Assembly: GCA_051746205.1 (NCBI GenBank)
Contig: JBNJEU010000038.1
Span: 1-15,340 of the forward strand
Reading direction: 5' to 3'
Length of the DNA stretch: 15,340 nt
Source of the DNA: Thiohalospira sp051746205
Lineage (GTDB): Bacteria > Pseudomonadota > Gammaproteobacteria > Thiohalospirales > Thiohalospiraceae
Program-made: the position numbers and the translations under genes
The notes under the pieces: model-generated
The model's database searches: none
What the model was told of the DNA's origin: nothing
The model's input: only the letters and a program-made list of their open reading frames with translations
Shown: positions 1 to 6,163 of the stretch, piece after piece
Layout: each line of letters starts with the position of its first letter
How positions within the stretch are numbered: the first letter of the stretch is position 1

Positions 1-24
1 ATCGAGCAAGGTATCGAGCAAGGT
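1..24 (+). repeat. Tandem 12-bp direct repeat inside the DUF4351 gene
   Basis: ATCGAGCAAGGT occurs twice in exact head-to-tail copies at 1-12 and 13-24 and encodes IEQG-IEQG. The window begins at the repeat, so further copies may lie upstream. In-frame repeats of this kind are common in the linker before DUF4351. Confidence 0.75.
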
Positions 25-192
25 CGGCAGGAAGGCGAGGCCACTCTGCTATTGCGCCTGATCGAGCGCAAGTTCGGCGCCGAGGCGGCCGCGGCGAACC
101 AGGTCCGGATCGAGCAGGCCGACGCGGAGACACTGCTACTCTGGTCGGAACGCATCCTCGCCGCCGAGCAGGTGGAAGAGTTGTTCGACTGA
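1..192 (+). CDS. C-terminal end of a DUF4351/Rpn-type protein (5' end outside the window)
   Basis: The reading frame is open from base 1 and stops with TGA at 190-192, giving 63 visible residues. It starts with an IEQGIEQGRQEGE stretch, continues LLLRLIERKFG, and ends in WSERILAAEQVEELFD. This matches the C-terminal DUF4351 region of Rpn/PD-(D/E)XK-like proteins: a charged repeat of the xEGxxEG type, then LLxRxxERRFG and a helical end with WSERIL. Family members are often called putative transposases or recombination-promoting nucleases. The nuclease domain would lie to the left, so activity cannot be judged. A perfect 12-bp tandem repeat at 1-24 encodes the two IEQG units. The gene converges on the tRNA-Gln unit, with only the terminator region between them. 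Confidence 0.7.
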   Translation: MEQGIEQGRQEGEATLLLRLIERKFGAEAAAANQVRIEQADAETLLLWSERILAAEQVEELFD

Positions 193-207
193 GTCACGCC
201 TTTCAGC

Positions 208-244
208 AAAAAAACGGGCCCCGCCGATTCCTCGACGGGGCCCG
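208..244 (-). terminator. Rho-independent terminator of the rplM-rpsI-tRNA-Gln unit
   Basis: Bases 215-223 (CGGGCCCCG) pair with 236-244 (CGGGGCCCG) in a 9-bp stem around a 12-nt loop. Seven A residues at 208-214 become a U-tract when read on the minus strand. This is a canonical intrinsic terminator just after the tRNA 3' end at 253. There is no comparable T-tract on the plus side, so it mainly serves the minus-strand transcript. Confidence 0.88.
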
Positions 245-252
245 CTTGGTGT

Positions 253-326
253 TGGCTGGGGGACCAGGATTCGAACCTGGATTGACGGAGTCAGAGTCCG
301 CTGTCCTGCCGTTAGACGATCCCCCA
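253..326 (-). tRNA. tRNA-Gln (anticodon CUG)
   Basis: The reverse complement folds as a 74-nt cloverleaf. Acceptor strands are TGGGGGA and TCCCCCA, the D stem is GTC/GAC, the anticodon stem is GCGGA/TCCGT with loop CTCTGAC, and the T stem is CCAGG/CCTGG with loop TTCGAAT. A G discriminator and an encoded CCA complete the 3' end. The anticodon CTG reads CAG (glutamine), and the U1-A72 start is typical of bacterial tRNA-Gln. Only 19 nt separate it from the rpsI stop codon, with no room for its own promoter, and the terminator follows at once. It is therefore probably transcribed as the third member of the rplM-rpsI operon. Confidence 0.95.
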
Positions 327-345
327 GTGGTAACCGGATGCGGCT

Positions 346-735
346 TTAGCGCTTGGAGTACTGCGGACGCTTGCGCGCCTTGTGCAGACCGACCTTCTTG
401 CGCTCCACCTGACGGGCGTCGCGCGTGACGTAGCCGGCCTGGCGCAGCGGCGCGCGCAGGTCCTCGTCGTACGCCATCAGCGCCCGCGTGATGCCGTGGC
501 GGATGGCGCCGGCCTGGCCATTGTCACCCCCGCCGTGGACGGTGATGTCGACGTCGAAGCGATCGAGGTTCTCGGTGAGCTCCAGCGGCTGACGGACCAC
601 CATGCGGTTGGTCTCGCGGCCGAAGTACTCCTCGATGGGCTGCTTGTTGATGGTGATCGCGCCGGAGCCGTTGCGCAGGTAGACCCGCGCGGCGGAGGAC
701 TTGCGACGACCGGTGCCGTAGTAGTTGTCTGCCAT
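346..735 (-). CDS. rpsI: 30S ribosomal protein S9
   Basis: The 129-residue product is full length (E. coli S9 has 130). It begins MADNYYGTGRRKSSAARVYL, has the central block VVRQPLELTENLDRFDVDITVHGGG and GQAGAIRHGITRAL, and ends in the conserved basic tail RKRPQYSKR, which in S9 reaches towards the tRNA anticodon in the ribosomal P site. The start at 735 is fixed by this N-terminus and by a GAGGAAG ribosome binding site about 7 nt upstream. The gene follows rplM after 11 nt, the classical rplM-rpsI order, and depends on the promoter at 1210-1238. Unusually, tRNA-Gln follows 19 nt after the stop. Confidence 0.98.
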   Translation of the reverse strand: MADNYYGTGRRKSSAARVYLRNGSGAITINKQPIEEYFGRETNRMVVRQPLELTENLDRFDVDITVHGGGDNGQAGAIRHGITRALMAYDEDLRAPLRQAGYVTRDARQVERKKVGLHKARKRPQYSKR

Positions 736-746
736 GGTCTGCTTCC

Positions 747-1175
747 TCAAATCTCGAGCGGCCGGGGCTGCTGGGCCTGATGGCGATGCTCGCCGCCACG
801 GTAGACCTTGAGCTTGCGATACATGTCGCGGCCGAGGGTGTTCTTCGGCAGCATGCCCTTCACCGCCTTCTCGATGGCGTGTTCCGGGGCGCGCTCGATG
901 ACTTCGCTGAAGTTCATCGACTTCATGCCGCCCGGGTAGCCGGTGTGCCGGTAGTACATCTTGTCGGCCGCCTTGCGGCCGGTCACGGCCACCTTTTCGG
1001 CGTTGACGACGATGATGTAGTCGCCGGTATCCACGTGGGGGGTGTACTCCGGCTTGTGCTTGCCGCGCAGGCGCCGCGCCACTTCGGTGGCGAGACGGCC
1101 GAGGGTCTTGCCCTCGGCGTCGATGACGTACCAGTCGCGCTGGACTTCGGCCGGTTTTGCACTGAAGGTCTTCAT
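747..1175 (-). CDS. rplM: 50S ribosomal protein L13
   Basis: The 142-residue product has the same length as E. coli L13, an early-assembling large-subunit protein that binds 23S rRNA. It begins MKTFSAKPAEVQRDWYVIDA. Family blocks are GKTLGRLATEVARRLRGK, GDYIIVVNAEKVAVTGRKAADKMYYRHTGYPGG, and MLPKNTLGRDMYRKLKVY near the C-terminus. The start at 1175 agrees with the family; a longer in-frame extension to 1295 would cover the promoter and is unlikely. The Shine-Dalgarno sequence is modest (TTGGGTAG, about 5 nt upstream). It is the first gene of the rplM-rpsI-tRNA-Gln unit. Confidence 0.98.
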   Translation of the reverse strand: MKTFSAKPAEVQRDWYVIDAEGKTLGRLATEVARRLRGKHKPEYTPHVDTGDYIIVVNAEKVAVTGRKAADKMYYRHTGYPGGMKSMNFSEVIERAPEHAIEKAVKGMLPKNTLGRDMYRKLKVYRGGEHRHQAQQPRPLEI

Positions 1176-1209
1176 GGCTACCCAATTCGTCGTGTTCGAA
1201 AGACCGCGC

Positions 1210-1238
1210 ATTGTACGACCGAGGGCGGGGAAGTGCAA
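1210..1238 (-). promoter_or_regulatory. Sigma-70 promoter of rplM-rpsI
   Basis: On the minus strand, TTGCAC (1238-1233) and TACAAT (1215-1210) are separated by exactly 17 nt. Each hexamer is one or two bases from consensus. The predicted transcript starts near 1203, giving a leader of about 28 nt before the rplM ATG. Confidence 0.82.
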
Positions 1239-1278
1239 CACCCGCCGCGCCACGCGGAACCGACCGCGTCCCGCCACG

Positions 1279-1295
1279 TTGACGGGCTCCGTCAA
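1279..1295. repeat. Short palindrome TTGACGG-GCT-CCGTCAA
   Basis: Perfect 7-bp arms surround a 3-nt centre. It lies between the divergent rplM and hipBA promoters, about 75-90 bp upstream of the rplM start point and just upstream of the hipBA -35 box. It could be a protein-binding site for either promoter; no regulator is recognised. Confidence 0.45.
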
Positions 1296-1299
1296 TCGC

Positions 1300-1327
1300 T
1301 GGACAGGGATTCGAGTGATGCTATAGT
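1300..1327 (+). promoter_or_regulatory. Sigma-70 promoter of hipBA
   Basis: TGGACA (1300-1305) and TATAGT (1322-1327) are separated by 16 nt. The predicted start is about 1333-1335, leaving a leader of roughly 31 nt. The -10 box lies inside the left arm of the large inverted repeat, so a repressor bound there would block RNA polymerase. This is the usual arrangement for self-regulated toxin-antitoxin operons. Confidence 0.7.
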
Positions 1328-1364
1328 TTCACTAAAGCATCAAAGTGAAACTATAGCATCACTC
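1313..1364. promoter_or_regulatory. Twin-dyad operator of hipBA (perfect inverted repeat)
   Basis: Bases 1313-1333 and 1344-1364 are perfect 21-bp reverse complements around a 10-nt AT-rich spacer. Each arm also holds a near-palindrome of its own, GTGA-N2-CTATAG-N2-TCAC (1315-1332 and 1345-1362). Their centres are 30 bp apart, close to three helical turns. The left dyad covers the -10 box and the right one the 5' leader. HipB proteins bind dyads upstream of hipBA as dimers and repress transcription, so this is very probably the HipB operator. Because transcription should start at about 1334, the left arm is barely transcribed, and the repeat is more likely to act as DNA than as an RNA hairpin. 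Confidence 0.75.
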
Positions 1365-1703
1365 ATGAAATCCGAATCTCCGCTTTCCCCCGCCACCCGC
1401 GACGCCCTGGCCCTGCTCGGCGGCCTGATCGAGGAGGGGCGCCTCCGGCGCGACTGGAGCCGCGACGAGCTGGCCGAGCGCCTCGGTGTCAGCCTGGTCA
1501 CCCTGCGCCGTCTGGTGCGCGGCGACCCCCGGGTGGCGGCCGGAACCTTCTTCGAAGCCGCCACCCTGGTCGGCGTGCCGCTGTTCGATACGGCGAATGC
1601 CCCGGACCTGGGCAGGCTGCGCCATCAGCAGGACGAGCGCCTCGCCCTCCTGCCGGCCCGCGTGCGCCACGGCCCGCCGGAGGCCCTCGATGATGATTTC
1701 TGA
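1365..1703 (+). CDS. hipB: HipB-like antitoxin, XRE-type helix-turn-helix
   Basis: The 112-residue protein has a helix-turn-helix at about residues 31-52 (WSRDELAERLGVSLVTLRRL), followed by a conserved helix (FFEAATLVGVPLF) and a C-terminal tail ending DDDF. HipB family antitoxins bind the HipA kinase and repress the operon. The ATG at 1365 directly abuts the right arm of the operator. It has no Shine-Dalgarno sequence; the frame is open further upstream but contains no better start. hipA overlaps the end by 14 nt, with its ribosome binding site inside this gene, so the two are probably translationally coupled. Identity rests on the domain plus the adjacent hipA; the sequence is short and diverged. 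Confidence 0.82.
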   Translation: MKSESPLSPATRDALALLGGLIEEGRLRRDWSRDELAERLGVSLVTLRRLVRGDPRVAAGTFFEAATLVGVPLFDTANAPDLGRLRHQQDERLALLPARVRHGPPEALDDDF

Positions 1704-2952
1704 CTCGACGGCCACCTCGGCCTACGTCTGGGTCTGGCTTCCCGATGCCACCGATCCGGTCCCCTGCGGGATCGTGGAACGCTCGGGGCCGGAACGCTAT
1801 CGCTTCGCCTACGGCCGCCGTTACCGGGAGCGCGGTGACGCCATCAGCCTGTTCCCCGACGAGCTGCCGCTGACCGCCGGCGCCCTCGAGACCGCCACCG
1901 GCGATCTGCCGGGCTGCCTGCGCGACGCGGCTCCCGATGCCTGGGGACGACGGGTCATCGTGCAACGCCGCGCCCGGTCGGATTCCCTCGCTGTCGGTGA
2001 ACTCGACGAACTGACGTTCCTGCTTGCCTCCGGCTCCAACCGCGTCGGCGCCCTGGATTTCCAGGCCTCGGCCAGCGAGTACGTGCCCAGGGAGAGCCCC
2101 GGAGCGGACCTCGAGACCCTGCACGCCGCCGCCGGGCGGGTCGAACGCGGCGACCCCCTGCCGCCGGAACTGGAAGAGGCCCTGCGCCACGGCACTTCCA
2201 TCGGGGGCGCCCGACCCAAGGCCCTGCTGGTGGACGCGGACCGGCAGTGGGTCGCCAAGTTCTCCACCGGGGTGGATCTCTACAATGTGGTCAAGGCGGA
2301 ATTCATCGCCATGCGCCTCGCGGCGCGTGTCGGCCTGACGGTGGCCCCGGTGCGTCTGGTCCGCTCACTGGGGCGCGATGTGTTGCTGGTGGAACGCTTC
2401 GACCGCCTGCGCGGCGACGGGGGCTGGCGGCGCCGTCTGATGGTTTCCGCCCTGACCCTGCTCGGTCTGCGCGAGATGGAGGCGCGCTACGCCGGCTACC
2501 CGGACCTGGCCCACCGCATCCGGCGGGATTTCGCGGCGCCCCGGGAGACCCTGCACGAGTTGTTCGGGCGTCTGGTGTTCAATGTCCTGTGCGGGAACAC
2601 CGATGATCATGCCCGCAATCACGCCGCGTTCTGGGATGGCCACCGTTTCGAGCTGACCCCGGCCTATGATCTCTGCCCCCAGCTGCGCACCGGTGGCGAG
2701 GCCACTCAGGCCATGGCGATCACCGAGAGGGAACGGACCAGCCAACTGGTCACGTGCCTGGAGGCGGCCCCGTTGTTCCAGCTCGACGAGACCGCCGCGC
2801 GGGCCGTCATCGACCGGCAGCTGGCGCTCATCCATGACGACTGGGAGAGGGTCTGTGACGAGGCGGCCCTGCCGCCGGCGGAGCGCGACACTCTCTGGGG
2901 GCGCGCCTTCCTCAACCCCTTCGCGCTGCGGGGTTACGACGCCCGTTCATAG
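1690..2952 (+). CDS. hipA: HipA family serine/threonine kinase toxin
   Basis: The 420-residue product is about the usual HipA length (E. coli 440). Known HipA toxins phosphorylate aminoacyl-tRNA synthetases such as GltX, halting growth and giving drug-tolerant persisters. Visible features are the N-terminal HipA_N1-like part (SLFPDELPL, APDAWGRRVI), a P-loop-like segment with the autophosphorylation-type serine (S170 in TSIGGARPKALL), an ATP-contacting lysine (K190, WVAKF), the catalytic loop GNTDDHARN (D305, N310), and the metal-binding aspartate D327 in LTPAYDLCP. All key residues are present, so it should be active. ATG codons at 1690 and 1693 are both possible; GGAGG at 1679-1683 serves either. 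Its stop overlaps the stop of the convergent djlA-like gene. Confidence 0.93.
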   Translation: MMISDSTATSAYVWVWLPDATDPVPCGIVERSGPERYRFAYGRRYRERGDAISLFPDELPLTAGALETATGDLPGCLRDAAPDAWGRRVIVQRRARSDSLAVGELDELTFLLASGSNRVGALDFQASASEYVPRESPGADLETLHAAAGRVERGDPLPPELEEALRHGTSIGGARPKALLVDADRQWVAKFSTGVDLYNVVKAEFIAMRLAARVGLTVAPVRLVRSLGRDVLLVERFDRLRGDGGWRRRLMVSALTLLGLREMEARYAGYPDLAHRIRRDFAAPRETLHELFGRLVFNVLCGNTDDHARNHAAFWDGHRFELTPAYDLCPQLRTGGEATQAMAITERERTSQLVTCLEAAPLFQLDETAARAVIDRQLALIHDDWERVCDEAALPPAERDTLWGRAFLNPFALRGYDARS

Positions 2953-3657
2953 CGGATAGTGGTGTCGCAGTGCCTCGTACGCCTGGCGCAGCTGGCGGGT
3001 GGTGGTCGCCGCCCGGCGCACCTCGGCCTCATCGGCGCCGCGCGCCAGGGCGCGGTCGGGGTGGTGGCGGCTGATCCGGCGGCGGTAGGCGCGGCGCACG
3101 GCGGCGGTGTCGGCCCCCGGCTCCAGCCCCAGCACCTCCAGGGCGCGGCGCTCCTCGAGCACATCCTCGGGGAAGAGGCGGTCGCTGACCGCCTCGCGCA
3201 TGCGCCGAACGTCGTAGCGGGAGAAGGCCAGCTCGTCGGCGATGGTCTCCATCTCGGCGTGCTCCAGCGGGCCCATCTCGCCGTCGGCCAGGGCGACTTC
3301 CAGCTGCATCTCCAGGAAGCGGTCGAGCAGGGCCCGCCGGGCGCAGCGACGCCGCAGACGGCCCAGGGCACGTTCCAGCGGGTAGCGCTCGTCCTTGCCG
3401 CGCCGGAACAGGCCGATGGCGGCATTGCGCTGCTCCCTCGTGAGGTCCAGCCGCGCCATGAGCCGCTCCACGGCGTCGATCTCCGGCTGCCGCACGGGTC
3501 CGTCCGCGCGGGCCACGTGGCCCATGACCGCGAAGGCCACGGCGAACCAGGTACGGCGCACCTCCGCGCCCTCGTTGGGATTGAACAGGCCGGCCCCGGC
3601 AACCTCGGCGCCGATCCGCGCCGCCGGTCCGCTGTCCACACCGATGCCGCCGAGCAT
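2947..3657 (-). CDS. DjlA-like co-chaperone: TerB domain plus J domain, no membrane anchor
   Basis: The 236-residue protein has a TerB/DjlA-type helical domain at about residues 34-160 (WFAVAFAVMGHVARADGPV, FLEMQLEVALADGEM) and a C-terminal J domain at about 172-233 with the invariant HPD at 199-201, the motif that stimulates DnaK ATPase. The layout matches DjlA, a DnaK co-chaperone of the inner membrane. DjlA, however, starts with a GxxxG-rich membrane span, whereas here the first 33 residues are polar and Gly/Ala-rich, so the protein looks cytosolic. The start at 3657 lies 4 nt after the stop of the small membrane protein gene and is the only clear ATG ahead of the TerB domain. It is the last gene of the copA operon and overlaps the hipA stop by 6 nt. 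Confidence 0.85.
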   Translation of the reverse strand: MLGGIGVDSGPAARIGAEVAGAGLFNPNEGAEVRRTWFAVAFAVMGHVARADGPVRQPEIDAVERLMARLDLTREQRNAAIGLFRRGKDERYPLERALGRLRRRCARRALLDRFLEMQLEVALADGEMGPLEHAEMETIADELAFSRYDVRRMREAVSDRLFPEDVLEERRALEVLGLEPGADTAAVRRAYRRRISRHHPDRALARGADEAEVRRAATTTRQLRQAYEALRHHYPL

Positions 3658-3661
3658 GGCG

Positions 3662-3778
3662 CTAGTGGTCGTCGTCCCCGGCGCGCCGGGTCCGCCGCCC
3701 CTTCGGGGCCAACCAGAACCACCAGAGGATCAGGGCGATCAGCAGGATGCCGCCGATGTTCACGAGCCAGGTCGTCAT
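3662..3778 (-). CDS. 38-residue single-span membrane protein coupled to copA
   Basis: Reading ATG at 3778 to TAG at 3662 gives a 38-residue protein. It has a short N-terminus (MTTW), one hydrophobic span at about residues 5-23 (LVNIGGILLIALILWWFWL), a basic patch (KGRRTRR) and an acidic tail (AGDDDH). The positive patch after the span predicts a cytoplasmic C-terminus. Its start overlaps the copA stop as ATGA, and the djlA-like gene begins 4 nt after its stop, which argues strongly that it is real. It resembles the N-terminal anchor of cupredoxin-domain proteins found beside CopA, and in role CcoS, the small partner of the CcoI ATPase. Both comparisons are inference; no copper ligands are visible. 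Confidence 0.78.
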   Translation of the reverse strand: MTTWLVNIGGILLIALILWWFWLAPKGRRTRRAGDDDH

Positions 3779-6015
3779 GTCGCCTCCCGGGGTCTGAAGA
3801 AACGCAGCCGGTTGGCGTTGCCGACCACCGTCACCGACGACGCGGCCATGGCCGCGCCGGCGACGATCGGGCTGAGCAGCAGACCGAAGACCGGATAGAG
3901 CACCCCGGCGGCAAGCGGGATGCCGAGGGTGTTGTAGATGAAGGCGCCGAACAGGTTCTGATGGATGTTGCGCACCGTGGCACGGCTGATGAGGATGGCG
4001 TCGGCCACCCCGTGCAGGGAGCCGCCCATCAGGGTGATGTCGGCGCTCTCGATGGCGACGTCGGTGCCGGTGCCGATGGCGAAGCCGACATCGGCGCGCG
4101 CCAGTGCCGGGGCGTCGTTGATGCCGTCGCCGACCATGGCCACCACCTCGCCGCGCTCCTGCAGCAGCGCCACCTTGTCCGCCTTGTCGGCCGGCAGCAC
4201 CTCGGCGAAGACCTCGTCGATGCCGACCTTCGACGCCACGGTATGGGCGGTGGTGGGGTGGTCGCCGGTGAGCAGCACGACCCGCAGGCCGCGTTTGTGG
4301 AAGCGCTGGACGGCGGCGGCGGAGTCGTTCTTCACCGGGTCGGCGACCACCACCATGCCGGCGATGGCGCCGCCGCTGGCCACCAGCATCGGGATCTCGC
4401 CGCGCCGCCGCGCGGCCTCCAGGGTCGCTTCCCAGTCGCTGCCCGCCTCCACGCCACCGGCGCTCAGGTGGGCACTGTTGCCCACCCGCACCTCCTCGCC
4501 GGCGATCCGGGCGGTGATCCCCCGGCCGCTCTCGGCCACGAAATCCGTCGCCTCGGGCGGCTCGATCCCGCGCTCGTCGGCGGCGACCCCGATCGCCCGG
4601 GCCAGCGGATGCTCGGAACCGGCCTCGCCGCCGGCCGCCAGTTCCAGGACCCGCTCCTCGCTGAAGCCATCGGCGGCGCGAATGCCGACCACCCGGGGTC
4701 GGCCCTCGGTCACGGTGCCGGTCTTGTCCAGCACCACCGTGGTCAGCTGGCCGGAGCGCTGCAGGGCGTCCCCCCGCCGGATCAGGATGCCGTTCTCGGC
4801 CGCCTTGCCGACCCCGACCATGATGGACAGCGGCGTCGCCAGCCCCAGGGCGCAGGGGCAGGCGATGACCAGCACGGTGACGGCGGCGACGAAGGCGTAG
4901 CTGATCACCGGCTCCGGCCCGACGTTGAACCAGATCAGGAAGGTCGCCACGGCAATGACCAGCACCACCGGCACGAAGACCGCCGTGACCCGGTCGACGA
5001 TCCGCCCGATGGCGGGCTTGCTCCCCTGGGCCTGACGCACCATCTCGATGATTTGCGCCAGCGCCGTGTCGCGGCCGATGTGGTCGGCGCGGAAGAGGAA
5101 GCTGCCCTGGGTGTTGATGGTCCCGCCGACCACCTCGTCGCCGGGCTTCTTGGCGACCGGCATCGGCTCGCCGGTGAGCATGGATTCGTCCACCGTGGAT
5201 TCGCCCTCGATCACGGTGCCGTCCACCGGGATCCGCTCACCGGGACGCACGCGCACCGTCTCGCCCAGGCCCAGGGCGTCAATGGCGACATCCTGCTCGC
5301 GCCCCTCGCGCACCACCCGGGCGGTGCGGGGTTGCAGGCCGATGAGCCGGCGAATGGCCTCGGAGGTCTTGCCCCGGGCGCGCTGCTCCAGCGCCTGACC
5401 GAGGTTGATGAAGGCGATGATCAGCACCGACGCCTCGAAATAGACGTGGCGCGCCATGTCCGGAACGATGCCGGGCAACACGGCGACGATCATGGAGAAG
5501 GCCCACGCCGCGCCGGTTCCGAGGGCGATGAGGGTGTCCATGTTGGCGTTGTGATTGCGGAACGCCTTCCAGGCGCCGGTGTAGAAGTGGCCGCCGGCGT
5601 AGGCCATCACCGCCAGCACGCCGAGGCCGGCCAGCAGCCAGAAGAGCGGCGCGTCGGCCACGTGGGGGCTGACGCCGGTGTAGTGCCCCGCCTTCAGGGC
5701 CACGCCCACCAGACCGGCCACCGCCGCCTTGACCAGCAGCCCGCGGTAGTGCCGGCGCTCGGCCGCCTGTTTCTCCGCTTCGTCATCGACCCCGCGCAGC
5801 TCGGCGGCCTCGTAGCCGGCGGACTTCACCGCTGCGGTCAGGGTCGCGGCATCGACATCGCCGCGGACCGTGGCGGTGTGCTCGGCGAAGTTGACCTGCG
5901 CGTCCTCCACCCCGGCCACGCCGTGAAGGGCGTCCTCCACCGATTTCACGCAGCCGGCGCAACTCATGCCGGAGATGGAGAGCCGGATCTCGTTGTCGAC
6001 CGCCTGTTCGCTCAT
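3775..6015 (-). CDS. copA: Copper-exporting P1B-1 type ATPase
   Basis: This 746-residue inner-membrane pump moves Cu(I) out of the cytoplasm. In order it has one metal-binding domain with GMSCAGC (C19, C22), membrane spans at about 93-210, the actuator loop TGEP (281-284), the membrane CPC motif (386-388), the phosphorylated D430 in DKTGT, the HP motif at 469-470, GDGINDAP from 629, and two last spans. The late-span signatures YN (694-695) and MAASS (723-727) identify the Cu(I) P1B-1 group rather than Zn/Cd pumps. The start at 6015 gives a proper N-terminus and has GAGAGGAAG just upstream; an in-frame extension to 6204 runs through a terminator and is rejected. No CueR-type regulator gene lies nearby. 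Confidence 0.96.
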   Translation of the reverse strand: MSEQAVDNEIRLSISGMSCAGCVKSVEDALHGVAGVEDAQVNFAEHTATVRGDVDAATLTAAVKSAGYEAAELRGVDDEAEKQAAERRHYRGLLVKAAVAGLVGVALKAGHYTGVSPHVADAPLFWLLAGLGVLAVMAYAGGHFYTGAWKAFRNHNANMDTLIALGTGAAWAFSMIVAVLPGIVPDMARHVYFEASVLIIAFINLGQALEQRARGKTSEAIRRLIGLQPRTARVVREGREQDVAIDALGLGETVRVRPGERIPVDGTVIEGESTVDESMLTGEPMPVAKKPGDEVVGGTINTQGSFLFRADHIGRDTALAQIIEMVRQAQGSKPAIGRIVDRVTAVFVPVVLVIAVATFLIWFNVGPEPVISYAFVAAVTVLVIACPCALGLATPLSIMVGVGKAAENGILIRRGDALQRSGQLTTVVLDKTGTVTEGRPRVVGIRAADGFSEERVLELAAGGEAGSEHPLARAIGVAADERGIEPPEATDFVAESGRGITARIAGEEVRVGNSAHLSAGGVEAGSDWEATLEAARRRGEIPMLVASGGAIAGMVVVADPVKNDSAAAVQRFHKRGLRVVLLTGDHPTTAHTVASKVGIDEVFAEVLPADKADKVALLQERGEVVAMVGDGINDAPALARADVGFAIGTGTDVAIESADITLMGGSLHGVADAILISRATVRNIHQNLFGAFIYNTLGIPLAAGVLYPVFGLLLSPIVAGAAMAASSVTVVGNANRLRFFRPREAT

Positions 6016-6062
6016 CGCTTCCTCTCCGCTGTCCGACACCCCGAATGGTGCCCCGACCTTGC

Positions 6063-6091
6063 AGAATACCGCACCCTTTCGCGCTGTTAAA
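6063..6091 (-). promoter_or_regulatory. Possible copA promoter
   Basis: TTTAAC (6091-6086) and TATTCT (6068-6063) lie 17 nt apart on the minus strand, between the upstream terminator and copA. Both boxes are weak, and no convincing CueR dyad is visible. A promoter is needed here because the terminator at 6114-6142 should block read-through. Confidence 0.35.
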
Positions 6092-6113
6092 TGAAACAAG
6101 GAATTGACGGGCC

Positions 6114-6142
6114 AAAAAAAACCCGCCGTGAAGGCGGGTTTT
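6114..6142 (-). terminator. Rho-independent terminator after the 96-residue protein gene
   Basis: ACCCGCC (6121-6127) pairs with GGCGGGT (6133-6139) around a 5-nt loop, extended by A-T pairs on both sides. Eight A residues at 6114-6121 give a U-tract on the minus strand, and four T residues on the other side may allow weak bidirectional use. It ends the transcript of the 6164-6454 gene, whose stop lies about 20 nt away, and isolates copA from it. Confidence 0.88.
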
Positions 6143-6163
6143 CGGGGAGAACGACTTTCGGGG

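Noticed and set aside
1313..1364. Intrinsic terminator between rplM and hipB
   Set aside because: No U-tract follows, the stem includes the -10 box, and the transcript is predicted to start near its centre, so a DNA operator explains it better.
2959..6090. A 1043-residue plus-strand open frame antisense to copA and the djlA-like gene
   Set aside because: It is His/Gly/Ala-rich with no domain, as expected for the opposite strand of a GC-rich gene; the minus strand carries intact CopA and TerB/J motifs.
6057..6100. CueR-type operator before copA (CCTTG ... CAAGG)
   Set aside because: The half-sites are about 34 nt apart instead of the close dyad inside a 19-bp spacer that MerR-family regulators need.
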